Assembly: GCF_000017165.1 (NCBI RefSeq) | Contig: NC_009634.1 | Span: 434,001 to 498,000, forward strand | Origin: Methanococcus vannielii SB | Lineage (GTDB): Archaea > AGJL01 > Methanococci > Methanococcales > Methanococcaceae | Direction of reading: 5' to 3' | Length of the DNA stretch: 64,000 nt | Part shown: positions 54,233 through 63,393 of the stretch, in pieces | Position numbering within the stretch: position 1 is the stretch's first letter | Layout: each line of letters opens with the position of its first letter | Made by a program: the position numbers and the translations under genes | Notes under the pieces: model-generated | Database searches by the model: none | What the model was told of the DNA's origin: nothing | Seen by the model: only the letters and a program-made list of their open reading frames with translations

Positions 54233-55292
54233 TTAAAATCCCCTTAAAAATGCCGTTTAATGATAAAATTGCCCCCAATAAATAAACCATAATTACATCA
54301 AAGTCCAATATTCCTGTTTCTATCCCAATAAGAAAATATGCCGCCATTATTGAATAAACTCCAAGATATGCCCCTTTTAAACATTCGCCTATTTTTTGAG
54401 AAATTCCAAGAAGTAACCCGAAAATTCCAAAGTAAGGAATAATTCCAAGTATTCCAAAATCCATTAAAACTGCTCCAAATATTGTAGGTGTTATTGTAAC
54501 TCCAGTAATTCCAATACTGTTTGCAATTAACGTTCTTGGGCCAAATCTAGAACCGGGAATTATACCGTATGATGAAAATATAGATGTATGAATAATTCCT
54601 TCATAAGTTCCGGTAAAATTATTAACAATTACATCAAGTACGCTCATTGTAAGGCTTATTCTTGAAGTTATCGGGTTTCCACCAATTCCAAGTACGGAAT
54701 GTCTCAAAAATGAAAGCCCAAAAGTAACTATAAAAAGTACTAAAAATGAATAAACTAGTGCATTATTTTTTATTCTTTTTGAATAATAAAGTGAAAATAC
54801 GGTTGAAAGTAATAACAAAATTACTTGCGTCCGATATCCTAAAAGCATGATTAGAGCAGAAAATGCTACCGAATATAAAACTATTCTTTTAAGGCTTAAT
54901 TTTGAACTTGAAATGGCTATTGCAAATCCTAATGGTAACATATGAGATAATGCAGTATAAAGAACATTTAAAAACTTTCTTGATACTGGATCAAATAATG
55001 GAACTCCCCTAACCCATAATAAGTCTAAAATCGTAAATAATACGCCGATAAATATAAGGAAAATGCCGAATAAATAATGCTTTTTAAAATCTATTTTATA
55101 TGGCTTAAATTCAAGGTTTTTAAGTAGTTTTTTTCCAGAAATAAATGAAATATAAAAGAAAAAGCTTGAAAAAAGTACAATTAGTGATGTAGATCCTGAA
55201 ACACTTGAAAATAATACGAATAAAGAAGATAATATAACGAAAATGTGGTGGGGGCCAACTTTTAAATCCTTAAAATCTATAAAATTTTTCAT
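54219..55292 (-). CDS. Polytopic membrane protein, oligosaccharide repeat-unit polymerase-like
   Basis: About 357 residues, roughly ten membrane helices. The large extracytoplasmic loop near 215-245 (EGIIHTSIFSSYGIIPGSRF) resembles archaeal proteins annotated as O-antigen/oligosaccharide repeat-unit polymerases. It may join, or extend, a surface polysaccharide. ATG 15 nt upstream (55307) is an alternative start; TGGATG placement favours 55292. It overlaps the anchored-protein gene upstream. Confidence 0.6.
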   Translation of the reverse strand: MKNFIDFKDLKVGPHHIFVILSSLFVLFSSVSGSTSLIVLFSSFFFYISFISGKKLLKNLEFKPYKIDFKKHYLFGIFLIFIGVLFTILDLLWVRGVPLFDPVSRKFLNVLYTALSHMLPLGFAIAISSSKLSLKRIVLYSVAFSALIMLLGYRTQVILLLLSTVFSLYYSKRIKNNALVYSFLVLFIVTFGLSFLRHSVLGIGGNPITSRISLTMSVLDVIVNNFTGTYEGIIHTSIFSSYGIIPGSRFGPRTLIANSIGITGVTITPTIFGAVLMDFGILGIIPYFGIFGLLLGISQKIGECLKGAYLGVYSIMAAYFLIGIETGILDFDVIMVYLLGAILSLNGIFKGILNVKK

Positions 55293-55297
55293 AGTTA

Positions 55298-56050
55298 TTA
55301 CATCCATGTTGCTACTTTTGCATTTTCGTAATTACTCATATTTATTTCACTTTTTGTCTCATTTAAAATAATACTAACTGTAAGATTAGAAGTTACAATT
55401 TTTTCGACATCAATTATGTCATCAAGGTTTTTAAGGTCATTTAAGTTCAATCTTCCTTTTAAAATTAATCCCCCGTCAACAAAATTAATTTTTGGGGAAT
55501 TTGTTTCAGATTTAAAGTAATTCATTATTTTTAACTGTTCTGTTGGAGTAAATGACTTTGAATCTACTGCAAAAGTACCATCAAGAATAATTGCCAAAAC
55601 AGTTACTTCATTTTGGTCTAAACTAATTTTTTTAGAAATATCTGAAAAAGAAGTTCCAGTTATCGATTCGATATTGTACCTTAAAAGTGTATTTCCAAGG
55701 GGCCTTAAATAAATTTTATTTGCTGCAATATTTTCACTTGAAGCAAGCTTTCCGCCAATGGTTATTTCTCGATCATTATATAATGCGGTGATAGTCCCAC
55801 CTTTTGCAGACAAAATCTGTACTGTATCTGAAAATTCTAAACCATCTAACGTGTACCTTCCTTCGATATTTGCATAGAGGGGAAATCCTTTGGTAAGGAT
55901 GGTCTCTGAAACCCATGCACATTTGTACATTTCTTCACCGTCAAAAACGTATCTTTGTGAAGTAGGTGTTAAAAAATTATAGCCTATTGCAACGGTAGTA
56001 GCTACAATTGATACTACCACTAAAAGTTCCAAAATTCCAATTTTTTTCAT
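55298..56050 (-). CDS. Membrane-anchored extracellular protein (DUF4330-like)
   Basis: 250 residues. One N-terminal helix (about 7-27, ILELLVVVSIVATTVAIGYN) precedes a strand-rich external domain. The start recalls DUF4330 proteins. Segments such as LTKGFPLYANIEGRYTLDGL and VTVLAIILDGTFAVDSKSFT show no catalytic motif. It lies first in a three-gene operon with two polymerase-like membrane proteins, so a role in their glycan or export process is likely but unproven. Start ATG follows AAGGTAGCGTT. Confidence 0.6.
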   Translation of the reverse strand: MKKIGILELLVVVSIVATTVAIGYNFLTPTSQRYVFDGEEMYKCAWVSETILTKGFPLYANIEGRYTLDGLEFSDTVQILSAKGGTITALYNDREITIGGKLASSENIAANKIYLRPLGNTLLRYNIESITGTSFSDISKKISLDQNEVTVLAIILDGTFAVDSKSFTPTEQLKIMNYFKSETNSPKINFVDGGLILKGRLNLNDLKNLDDIIDVEKIVTSNLTVSIILNETKSEINMSNYENAKVATWM

Positions 56051-56130
56051 AACGCTACCTTTAAAATAATTAATTAAAATATAATTAAGATTATGGCAAT
56101 ATCATTATATGAAAAATGCAAATAAAAATA

Positions 56131-57069
56131 TTATGGATTAATTTTAGAAAGAATTGATTTTGCAATTGATTCTGAATCAAGTTTATAGTATTTTAAAAGT
56201 TCTTCTGCTTTTCCAGATTTTCCAAATTCATCGTTTATCCCAATTCTAAATAACTTTTTGTTTAATCCTTCTTCAGATATTACTTCCGAAATTGCACTAC
56301 CAAGGCCCCCTATTATACTGTGGTCCTCTACTGAAACAATAAAATTTTTTGAATTTCTAATTGCTTCTCTATCGATTGGCTTGATTGTTGAAATTGCAAT
56401 TACTTCTGCTGAAACGTTGTTTTCGCTTAATATTTTGCTTGCATTGAGTGCTTCTGAAACAAGCTCCCCTGTTGCAATAATTGTTAAGTTAGTTCCTTCT
56501 TTTAATGTTTTTGCTTTTTTAAATTCAAACTTAGCTTCTTCTTCGTTTTCAAAAATAACTTCCGTGTTTCCTCTCGGCATTCTAACATAGACTGGCCCGT
56601 TATAACTAACTGCCCATTTTATTGCACTTTTTGTTTCAAAATAGTCTGATGGAGAAATTACAACCATGTTTGGAATTGCACGAATTATTGCAATGTCTTC
56701 CGTCATTTCGTGAGATGCCCCATCTTCACCAACCGTAATTCCAGCATGGGTTGCACATATTTTAACATTTAAATTAGGGTAAGCAATTGAATTTCTAATC
56801 TGTTCCCATGCCCTTCCGGTTGCAAACATTGCAAAAGTTGATGCGAAAACAATTTTTCCAGTCCTTGATAAACCTGCTGCCATTCCAATCATGTTTTGTT
56901 CTGCAATTCCTGCATTAAAAAACCTTTTTGGAAATTTTTTTGCAAAAATACTCGTTTTTGTTGAGCCTGATAAATCCGCATCTAAAACTACAATATTTTC
57001 ATTAGATGCACCAAGTTCGGCCAAAATTTCACCGTATGCATCCCTCATTCCTTTTTTTGTACCTATCAT
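56131..57069 (-). CDS. tktB: Transketolase, C-terminal subunit
   Basis: 312 residues covering the pyrimidine-binding and C-terminal domains. DADLSGSTKTSIFAKKFPKR, FNAGIAEQNMIGMAAGLSRTG (with the catalytic Glu that activates TPP) and the VEDHSIIGGLGSAI segment are typical. It pairs with the N-terminal subunit at 57860-58687 to form a full transketolase of the non-oxidative pentose-phosphate route, which methanococci use to make pentoses and erythrose-4-P. Start ATG follows CGGTGACGCTTA. Confidence 0.92.
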   Translation of the reverse strand: MIGTKKGMRDAYGEILAELGASNENIVVLDADLSGSTKTSIFAKKFPKRFFNAGIAEQNMIGMAAGLSRTGKIVFASTFAMFATGRAWEQIRNSIAYPNLNVKICATHAGITVGEDGASHEMTEDIAIIRAIPNMVVISPSDYFETKSAIKWAVSYNGPVYVRMPRGNTEVIFENEEEAKFEFKKAKTLKEGTNLTIIATGELVSEALNASKILSENNVSAEVIAISTIKPIDREAIRNSKNFIVSVEDHSIIGGLGSAISEVISEEGLNKKLFRIGINDEFGKSGKAEELLKYYKLDSESIAKSILSKINP

Positions 57070-57160
57070 TAAGCGTCACCGTTAAAAGTTTAAATTTATT
57101 AAGTAATAGTGTAAGAAATGTAAATAAAGTAAATAAAGTAAATAAATATTGTGAAATTAG

Positions 57161-57817
57161 TTATAATCTGTTTACAGAGTTTCTTAATTCGTTTACTGCA
57201 GAGTTGATGTCTTCTTTTCCATAAATTGCAGAAGCAGCAATTAAAGCATCGGCACCTACTGCTACTACTTTTGGAGCAGTATTTACATTTATTCCGCCAT
57301 CAACAAATATTTTAGTATCATAATTTTCAGAAGTTATCTTTTTTTTCAATACGTCTATTTTTTTAACCATTGGGTTTATAAACGATTGACCGGAAAATCC
57401 TGGTTCAACACTCATTACCAAAACCCCGTAAAGTTCGTCTAATACGTATTCTAAACAGTCTATAGTTGTAGAAGGATTTAGTGCAATTATCGGTTTTGCA
57501 CCGTATTCTTTTATCAAATCTATAGTTTTAAATAAATATTTAGTAGATTCTGCATGAAAAGCAACCATTTCGGCGTAACCTGCAACTTTTGGAATAAATT
57601 TCTCAGGGTTTTCTACCATCAAATGAACGTCCAGTGGAAAGTCCGTTATCTTTTTCAAATCCATTGGGACACTTAATCCCAGACTTAAATTTGGAACAAA
57701 ATGCCCATCCATGATGTCTACATGGAAAAAATCAATTTTTGCGTTTTCTGCTTTTTTTACTTCCTCACTCATGTTTCCATAATCCGCAGAAAGAATTGAT
57801 GCACCAATCATTACCAT
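57161..57817 (-). CDS. rpe: Ribulose-phosphate 3-epimerase
   Basis: 218 residues, TIM barrel. ASILSADYGNM, the metal/catalytic HVDIMDGHFVPNLSLG, DVHLMVENPEKFIP, MSVEPGFSGQSFI and the phosphate-binding VDGGINVNT are all present. It interconverts ribulose-5-P and xylulose-5-P. It lies between the two transketolase subunits, a conserved arrangement in methanococci, so the three genes form one pathway operon. Start ATG follows CGGTGAAATA. Confidence 0.95.
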   Translation of the reverse strand: MVMIGASILSADYGNMSEEVKKAENAKIDFFHVDIMDGHFVPNLSLGLSVPMDLKKITDFPLDVHLMVENPEKFIPKVAGYAEMVAFHAESTKYLFKTIDLIKEYGAKPIIALNPSTTIDCLEYVLDELYGVLVMSVEPGFSGQSFINPMVKKIDVLKKKITSENYDTKIFVDGGINVNTAPKVVAVGADALIAASAIYGKEDINSAVNELRNSVNRL

Positions 57818-57859
57818 TTATTTCACCGTTTTTAAGTATTACATAATTATTAGAAAAAT

Positions 57860-58687
57860 TTATTCGAGTTCTGTAAGTGCTTTTTTTAGTTCTTCTTTAT
57901 TTGGTGCTTTTCCGTGGAATCCCACATTATTTTCCATGAAAGATACGCCTTTTCCTTTTATAGTATTTGCAATAATCATTTTTGGCTTTCCATTTTTCAT
58001 CAATTTTGCATTTTCTACAGTTTTAATAATTTCTTCGTAATTGTGGCCATCAATTTCAAATACATCAAAACCAAATGCGTTAAATTTAGCTTTTAAATCG
58101 CCTAAACACATTACATCTTCAGTACATCCGTCAATTTGGAGTTTATTTCTATCAACAAAGCCTATGAGGTTATCAAGTTTGTAATGTGATGCAGCCATTG
58201 AAGCTTCCCATATTTGGCCTTCCTGACACTCCCCATCTCCAAGTAATACAAAAACGTAATTTTCATAATTATTTAATTTACAGCCGATTGCAACTCCAAC
58301 TGAAGACGAAAATCCCTGTCCAAGAGAGCCAGTATTTACTTCAACACCCGGGATTTCAATTGTCGGGTGCCCCTGTAAAAGTGCCCCAAGTTGCCTTAAT
58401 TTCCAAAGCTCTTCCCTTTTAAAATAATCCAAATCTGCAAGTGTAACATATAATGCGGGACATGCGTGCCCCTTACTTAAAATAAACCTATCCCTATATT
58501 GCATTTCTGGATTATTACAATCGAATTTCATTATATTATAAAATAATGATACAATAATATCGATTGCTGAAAGTGAGCCACCAGGATGTCCAGACTCTGC
58601 AATCCCTATCATTTTAACGATATCGTGTCGCAATGCCTTTGATTTTTCACTTAGCTGCTTATAATCCATAGGTTTGTTACATTTCAT
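57860..58687 (-). CDS. tktA: Transketolase, N-terminal subunit
   Basis: 275 residues. The TPP-binding [20 protein letters not shown] and downstream [13 protein letters not shown] form the thiamine-diphosphate motif; [14 protein letters not shown] near 32-45 and [11 protein letters not shown] are typical of transketolases. It lacks the pyrimidine domain supplied by the subunit at 56131-57069. It is first in the tktA-rpe-tktB operon. Start ATG follows GGTGAAAAA. Confidence 0.93.
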   Translation of the reverse strand: MKCNKPMDYKQLSEKSKALRHDIVKMIGIAESGHPGGSLSAIDIIVSLFYNIMKFDCNNPEMQYRDRFILSKGHACPALYVTLADLDYFKREELWKLRQLGALLQGHPTIEIPGVEVNTGSLGQGFSSSVGVAIGCKLNNYENYVFVLLGDGECQEGQIWEASMAASHYKLDNLIGFVDRNKLQIDGCTEDVMCLGDLKAKFNAFGFDVFEIDGHNYEEIIKTVENAKLMKNGKPKMIIANTIKGKGVSFMENNVGFHGKAPNKEELKKALTELE

Positions 58688-59135
58688 TTTTTCACCAAAA
58701 TAAATATCCTTTCTAAGTTACTTTAATATTAACAGAAAAACAAGTGCTAAAAATAAAATAATTGCCTAATATTTATAATACTTGCACTTTTTTTGTCCGT
58801 ATAGTTTTTACATTTTAAGATATTACATAATTTAGTACTTGATTATTAGTAAATCTATTTATAAATTTTTTGTAAGGTTGTTAAGAATATAAAAATTTAA
58901 AAAGTAGCTATCATTTTTTATTTAATAATCATGTTCGAATTAATTTTAATTAATCTAATTTACTCTAATTTACTCTAATTTAATTTAAAATATATTAAAC
59001 TTTTATTTTATGCGTATATTTAATAAATAATAGTAAATCACTTCTTTAACGCATTAATATTTAAATTAGAGCATATATATCACATAAAGTTATCAGACAT
59101 TTATAAATATGTTAATCAAACGCATGGGTGATTTA
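58688..59135. other. Intergenic region between tkt operon and M42 peptidase
   Basis: 448 bp, no credible gene. It must hold two divergent promoters. A TATA-like run AGCATATATATCAC lies near 59069-59082, about 55 bp before the peptidase start. CTAATTTACT is repeated in tandem (about 58952-58980) within a T/A-only stretch. Nothing else was seen. Confidence 0.55.
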
Positions 59136-60188
59136 ATGAATACAATTGACTATTTGAAAGTTCTTGCAACTGAGCCCGGAATTTCCGGAAGAGAAGATAA
59201 AATAAGAGAATATATGAAAAAAGAGCTCGAAAAATACTGCAATAGTGTTGAAACAGATAAACTTGGAAATTTAATTGCTAAAAAAGGAACTATTGGCCCA
59301 AAAATAATGATTGCAGCGCATATGGATGAAATCGGGCTCATGGTAAAATACATTGATGACAAGGGATTTTTAAAATTTGCAAAAATCGGTGGAATTAACG
59401 ATCAAATGCTTTTAAACCAGAAAGTAATCGTCCATAGTGATAATGGGGATATTGTTGGAGTACTTGGTTCAAAACCTCCCCATAAAATGAAAGAAAGTGA
59501 AAAAAATAAATTAATAAGTTCAGAACATATGTTTATTGATATTGGCGCTAAAAATAAAGAAGATGCTGAAAAAATGGGGGTTCAAATAGGAACTCCAATT
59601 TCTTTTAAATCCGAATTTGAAAAATTAGGTGGAAATGCTGTTTCATGTAAGGCATTTGATAACAGAGCAGGTTGTGCAGTTCTTTTAAAGGTTATAGAAG
59701 AATTAAGTAAAACTGATTTAAAGTGTCAGGTGTATGCTGTTGGTACTGTACAGGAAGAAGTTGGTTTAAAAGGTGCAAAAACATCTTCCTATGGAATAAA
59801 TCCTGATGTTGCATTTGCTCTTGATGTTACAATTTGTGGAGACCATCCTGGAATTAAATTAGAGGATGCACCAGTTGAACTTGGAAAAGGCCCTGTTGCA
59901 ACAATTATTGATGCATCTGGAAGAGGAATTATAACCCATTCACAAGTTTTAAAAATGGTAAGGGACGTTTCAAAATCAAAAGAAATTCCAGTACAGTACG
60001 AAGTAGGGGAAGGTGGAACCACTGATGCCACGTCAATCCACCTTACAAAAACAGGTATTCCAACAGGAGTTCTTTCAGTTCCTGCAAGATATATTCATAC
60101 TCCAGTAGAAGTTATAGATTTAAACGACCTTGAAAAAACTGCTGAATTAGTATTAGAATGTATTAAACAGGTTCATGAGTACTTTTAA
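59136..60188 (+). CDS. M42-family aminopeptidase
   Basis: About 350 residues. Metal-site motifs of M42 peptidases are present: [11 protein letters not shown] (His/Asp), [13 protein letters not shown] (bridging Asp), [12 protein letters not shown] (catalytic Glu pair), [13 protein letters not shown] and the final His in [10 protein letters not shown]. Members are dodecameric di-zinc exopeptidases that finish peptide turnover in archaea; some old annotations call them endoglucanases. ATG at 59109 is rejected because GGGTGA precedes the ATG at 59136. Confidence 0.92.
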   Translation: MNTIDYLKVLATEPGISGREDKIREYMKKELEKYCNSVETDKLGNLIAKKGTIGPKIMIAAHMDEIGLMVKYIDDKGFLKFAKIGGINDQMLLNQKVIVHSDNGDIVGVLGSKPPHKMKESEKNKLISSEHMFIDIGAKNKEDAEKMGVQIGTPISFKSEFEKLGGNAVSCKAFDNRAGCAVLLKVIEELSKTDLKCQVYAVGTVQEEVGLKGAKTSSYGINPDVAFALDVTICGDHPGIKLEDAPVELGKGPVATIIDASGRGIITHSQVLKMVRDVSKSKEIPVQYEVGEGGTTDATSIHLTKTGIPTGVLSVPARYIHTPVEVIDLNDLEKTAELVLECIKQVHEYF

Positions 60189-60304
60189 ATTTTAAATAAC
60201 TTTTTTAAATATTTTAGATATTTAAAATATCTTAGATGTTTTAGATATTCATTTTAATATAAATTTAAAATTAACTATCTTAAAAGAATTTAAAACGTGA
60301 GAAT

Positions 60305-60796
60305 GTGGAAGTAAAGATTAAAATAGATACTAAAAACATTGCATGGAAATGTAAGTTTTGCGGCAGTTGTTGTGACTGCCCAAGTGTTTCTAAAAAAGAT
60401 ATTGCAAATATATCTGGGCATTTAAACCTCAAATTTGAAGAGTTTACTAAAAAATATCTTTCAAATTTTGACAAATTTACTGGGAAAATTAAAAAATCTA
60501 AGGAAAAATGCGTATTTTTAGATGAAAATAAACGGTGCAAAATCTATAAAGTAAGGCCCATAATTTGTAGGTTAAGGCCTTACTCCATACAAATTAAAAA
60601 TAGTGAATTGTGTTTAACGTATGATCCTTGGTTTTTGGAACACTGTAATGGGCTTTACATCGGAAATGCGCCTCCAGAAGAAGAATATATAAAACATGCA
60701 GAAACGGTTTATAAATACCTTGGAGAAGAAAAAAATACTCCAGAAGAGTCTTATGAAAAGGCTAAAAAAAGATTAAAAAAGACTAAAAAAGATTAA
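60305..60796 (+). CDS. YkgJ-family cysteine-cluster protein
   Basis: 163 residues. An N-terminal cluster WKCKFCGSCCDCP and later CVFLDENKRCKIYKVRPIIC form the eight-cysteine YkgJ (UPF0153) pattern, thought to bind an iron-sulfur cluster or zinc. C-terminal residues about 110-163 are charged. Function not established. The GTG start has only a weak Shine-Dalgarno. The lysine-rich tail (KKRLKKTKKD) is encoded by a short slippage-prone repeat. Confidence 0.82.
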   Translation: MEVKIKIDTKNIAWKCKFCGSCCDCPSVSKKDIANISGHLNLKFEEFTKKYLSNFDKFTGKIKKSKEKCVFLDENKRCKIYKVRPIICRLRPYSIQIKNSELCLTYDPWFLEHCNGLYIGNAPPEEEYIKHAETVYKYLGEEKNTPEESYEKAKKRLKKTKKD

Positions 60797-60850
60797 AAAA
60801 TGTTAAAACTAAAAAATGTTAAAAAGACTAAATAAATAAATAAATAAATC
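60766..60850. repeat. Low-complexity A-rich tandem repeats at the end of the YkgJ gene
   Basis: Repeated AGATTAAAAA/AGACTAAAAA units, a repeated AAAAAATGTTAAAA, then five AAAT units. The array begins within the last codons of the YkgJ gene and runs past its stop, so slippage could lengthen or shorten its lysine-rich tail. Confidence 0.8.
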
Positions 60851-60874
60851 TTAATTTACATTTTATCACTTAAA

Positions 60875-61171
60875 TTAACAAAATGTCCTGTTTGATACGG
60901 GAATACATAAGGTTTGATTACACTTTGGGCATTCAATAGTCACTTTATCAAGTTCGTAATTTTCTGCAAAAGGGGAATCACAGTAAGGACAATACCAGAT
61001 TTTTTTGCCTGTTTTTTCACATGCGCCTATTTCTCCCACAGTAGGGTGTTTTTTAAAAGTAACAGAACTTTCTTTATCTTGATATTTGAAAAATAAGGCT
61101 ATTAACTCTTTATATAATTCAACAGCTGATTTTTTTATGCATGTTTCTTCATTACATACAGGACATTGCAT
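60875..61171 (-). CDS. Small zinc-ribbon protein
   Basis: 98 residues. Three CxxC knuckles are visible: CPVCNEETC at the N-terminus, CPYCDSPF (about 60-67) and CPKCNQTLC near the end. A helical segment (VELYKELIALFFKYQD) separates the first from the others. This suggests one or two zinc ribbons binding nucleic acid or protein; no family is recognised. Start ATG has a weak GGTGGTAAA upstream. Confidence 0.75.
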   Translation of the reverse strand: MQCPVCNEETCIKKSAVELYKELIALFFKYQDKESSVTFKKHPTVGEIGACEKTGKKIWYCPYCDSPFAENYELDKVTIECPKCNQTLCIPVSNRTFC

Positions 61172-61292
61172 TTTACCACCAAAAAATATAAATTAATATT
61201 TACTATAAAAAATTTAACTTTTTATTATTTAATAGTTGTTTCAAATATAAAATAAGTTTGTAAAGGTAAAAAAATTAAAATAACATTTTTTA

Positions 61293-61307
61293 ATTTACCG
61301 TGTAAAT
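61293..61307. promoter_or_regulatory. Palindrome upstream of the histidine kinase gene
   Basis: ATTTAC and GTAAAT flank a CGT centre as a perfect inverted repeat. It is flanked by two copies of AACATTTTT (around 61282 and 61311). It lies about 110 bp before a TATA-like TTTATAATA (61410-61418). A regulator site is possible; no regulator is known. Confidence 0.3.
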
Positions 61308-61444
61308 GGTAACATTTTTATTTTTGTGGTTTAGATAAGTATTAATGTAATAGAATAAAATAGAATAGAATAAAATTAGGTTTAAGTTAGTTTTGATAAT
61401 TAAAAATTTAATTTATAATATAACAGTATGAATGGGGGCACCTA

Positions 61445-63286
61445 ATGAAAAAAAATGCATCTGGCAAAATAAAAAATAAGTTGCTTTTATATTCCATAAT
61501 ACTTGTAATTATTCCAGTATTGATGTTAAGCTATATTTCAATAAATACGGCATCCAACCTGATAGATTCAAATAAAGAAGCTATTATGGATAAAAACATG
61601 GGTATTTTAAACGAAAGATTTGAATCAACATTCGTTGAATTTGATGTCATGACTTCGTATACTGCAAATTTAAATGTTGTAAAAGATGCTGTAAAAAGAA
61701 AAGATAAAGAGTTTCTTTCGGATTTTGCGTATAATTTAAAATTAGAATCCGAAGTTGACCTTGTAGCATTTACTGATACTGAAGGAAACATTATACAGTC
61801 AAGTAGTGAAAATAATGTAGAAATAAACGATTACGTTAAAAAACTACTTAAGGATAGCTTTACCCATTCTTTTGAAATTTTACCTGAAAGTGAAGCTTTA
61901 AAATATAACGACCATGATTTAGATGGAGATGCATTAGTAATATTTGCGTTAGCACCAGTATATTATGAAAATGAGGTTATTGGTTCTGTTGTATATGTTG
62001 ATATTATAAATAATGAAAATTACGGGGTAGAAAAAATTAAAGAATCTACTAATGATGAAGCATCGATTTATTTAGGGGATACAGTAATTTCAACTACGAT
62101 TACTGAAAATGGAGAATATATCGTAGGTAAAAAAACTCCTGAAATAATATATGGCCCAGATATTCCTAAAAGTAGGTATTTTGGCGTTTTTGAATATTTG
62201 GGTGAAAGATACATTTCAAAATATGCACCAATATCAAATTCAGATGGTGAAGTTATAGGGATGCTAGTAGTAAATTCATTAGAGTCCCCATTTATTGCAT
62301 TTAAAAATAAAGTAATAAAAGAGCTATTGTTTGCAGGAATATATGCAATGTTATCTGCAGTATTTATAGCATTTATTATTTCATCATCAATTACAAAACC
62401 AATATTAAAACTTAAAGAATCCGTAGAGATATTCAAAGACGGTAACTATAAGCATCGTGCAGATATTAAAACAGGAGATGAAATAGAAGAATTAGCCGAT
62501 TCATTTAACCATATGGCAATCGAAGTAAATTTAGCACATGAGAAATTAAAAGAGCGTGCTGAAAGAATTGAAGAGTCTTACGATGAATTAAAAGATCGTG
62601 ATAAATTAAAAACAGAATTATTATCAGCAGTGTCTCATGAATTAAGAACGCCCCTTACATCAATTAAAGGATATTTAGAATTATTAAGGGAAGGAGCCGC
62701 AGGAAAACTAACAGAAACTCAGAAAGAATTTATTGAGGTAGTTTATGAAAATGTAAACCGGCTTAGAAGGCATGTTGAAAACATTAAAGACCTTGTAAAA
62801 GTAGATTCTCTTGAAAATAAAGTTAAGCTTGATGGAGTAAATATTAAAAATGCAGTTTCTGAGATAATTGACAATGTGAAAAATTTTGCAAATGAAAAAA
62901 ATGTCGTGCTGCTTCAAGATATTGACAATGTGGTTATAAAAGGAGATAGAATTAAAATAAACCAAGTTCTTGAAAATTTGGTCGAAAATGCAATTTCATT
63001 TACAAAACCATATTCAAAAGTTACAGTTGGAGGGTACACTGAAGGTGAAAATTTCCACTTGGAAGTAACTGATCAAGGAGTTGGAATTCCAAAAGAAGAG
63101 TTAAATAATATATTTAAAGACTTTTATAGTGAAAGTTTCTCTTCAAAAGTCGAAAACGTTGGTGACCCAAATTTTGGACTTATTGCATGTAAAAAAATTA
63201 TTGAAGCCCATGAAGGTTCAATCTGGGTTGAAAGTAGGGTTGGAAAGGGAACTACAATACACGTACTTCTTCCAATTTATAAATAA
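61445..63286 (+). CDS. Membrane sensor histidine kinase
   Basis: 613 residues. Helix 1 (about 12-34) and helix 2 (about 293-313) bound an extracytoplasmic Cache-type sensor domain. A HAMP domain (about 314-368) and coiled coil follow. The dimerisation box has phospho-His398 in LLSAVSHELRTPLTS. The ATPase domain has N-box ENLVENAISF, G1 DQGVGIP and G2 GLIACKKI. No response regulator lies within the window, so its partner is elsewhere. Histidine kinases are rare in Methanococcus; a bacterial origin of the family is likely. Start ATG follows GGGGGCACCTA. Confidence 0.92.
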   Translation: MKKNASGKIKNKLLLYSIILVIIPVLMLSYISINTASNLIDSNKEAIMDKNMGILNERFESTFVEFDVMTSYTANLNVVKDAVKRKDKEFLSDFAYNLKLESEVDLVAFTDTEGNIIQSSSENNVEINDYVKKLLKDSFTHSFEILPESEALKYNDHDLDGDALVIFALAPVYYENEVIGSVVYVDIINNENYGVEKIKESTNDEASIYLGDTVISTTITENGEYIVGKKTPEIIYGPDIPKSRYFGVFEYLGERYISKYAPISNSDGEVIGMLVVNSLESPFIAFKNKVIKELLFAGIYAMLSAVFIAFIISSSITKPILKLKESVEIFKDGNYKHRADIKTGDEIEELADSFNHMAIEVNLAHEKLKERAERIEESYDELKDRDKLKTELLSAVSHELRTPLTSIKGYLELLREGAAGKLTETQKEFIEVVYENVNRLRRHVENIKDLVKVDSLENKVKLDGVNIKNAVSEIIDNVKNFANEKNVVLLQDIDNVVIKGDRIKINQVLENLVENAISFTKPYSKVTVGGYTEGENFHLEVTDQGVGIPKEELNNIFKDFYSESFSSKVENVGDPNFGLIACKKIIEAHEGSIWVESRVGKGTTIHVLLPIYK

Positions 63287-63393
63287 CCTAAAAAAAGTTT
63301 TAAAATAAAAAACTTTTAAAATTTTTAAAAGTATGATGCTGTTAAAAATTTTTAATTTTAAGTAACTTACCAAATTCAAAAATTAAAAGAAAT

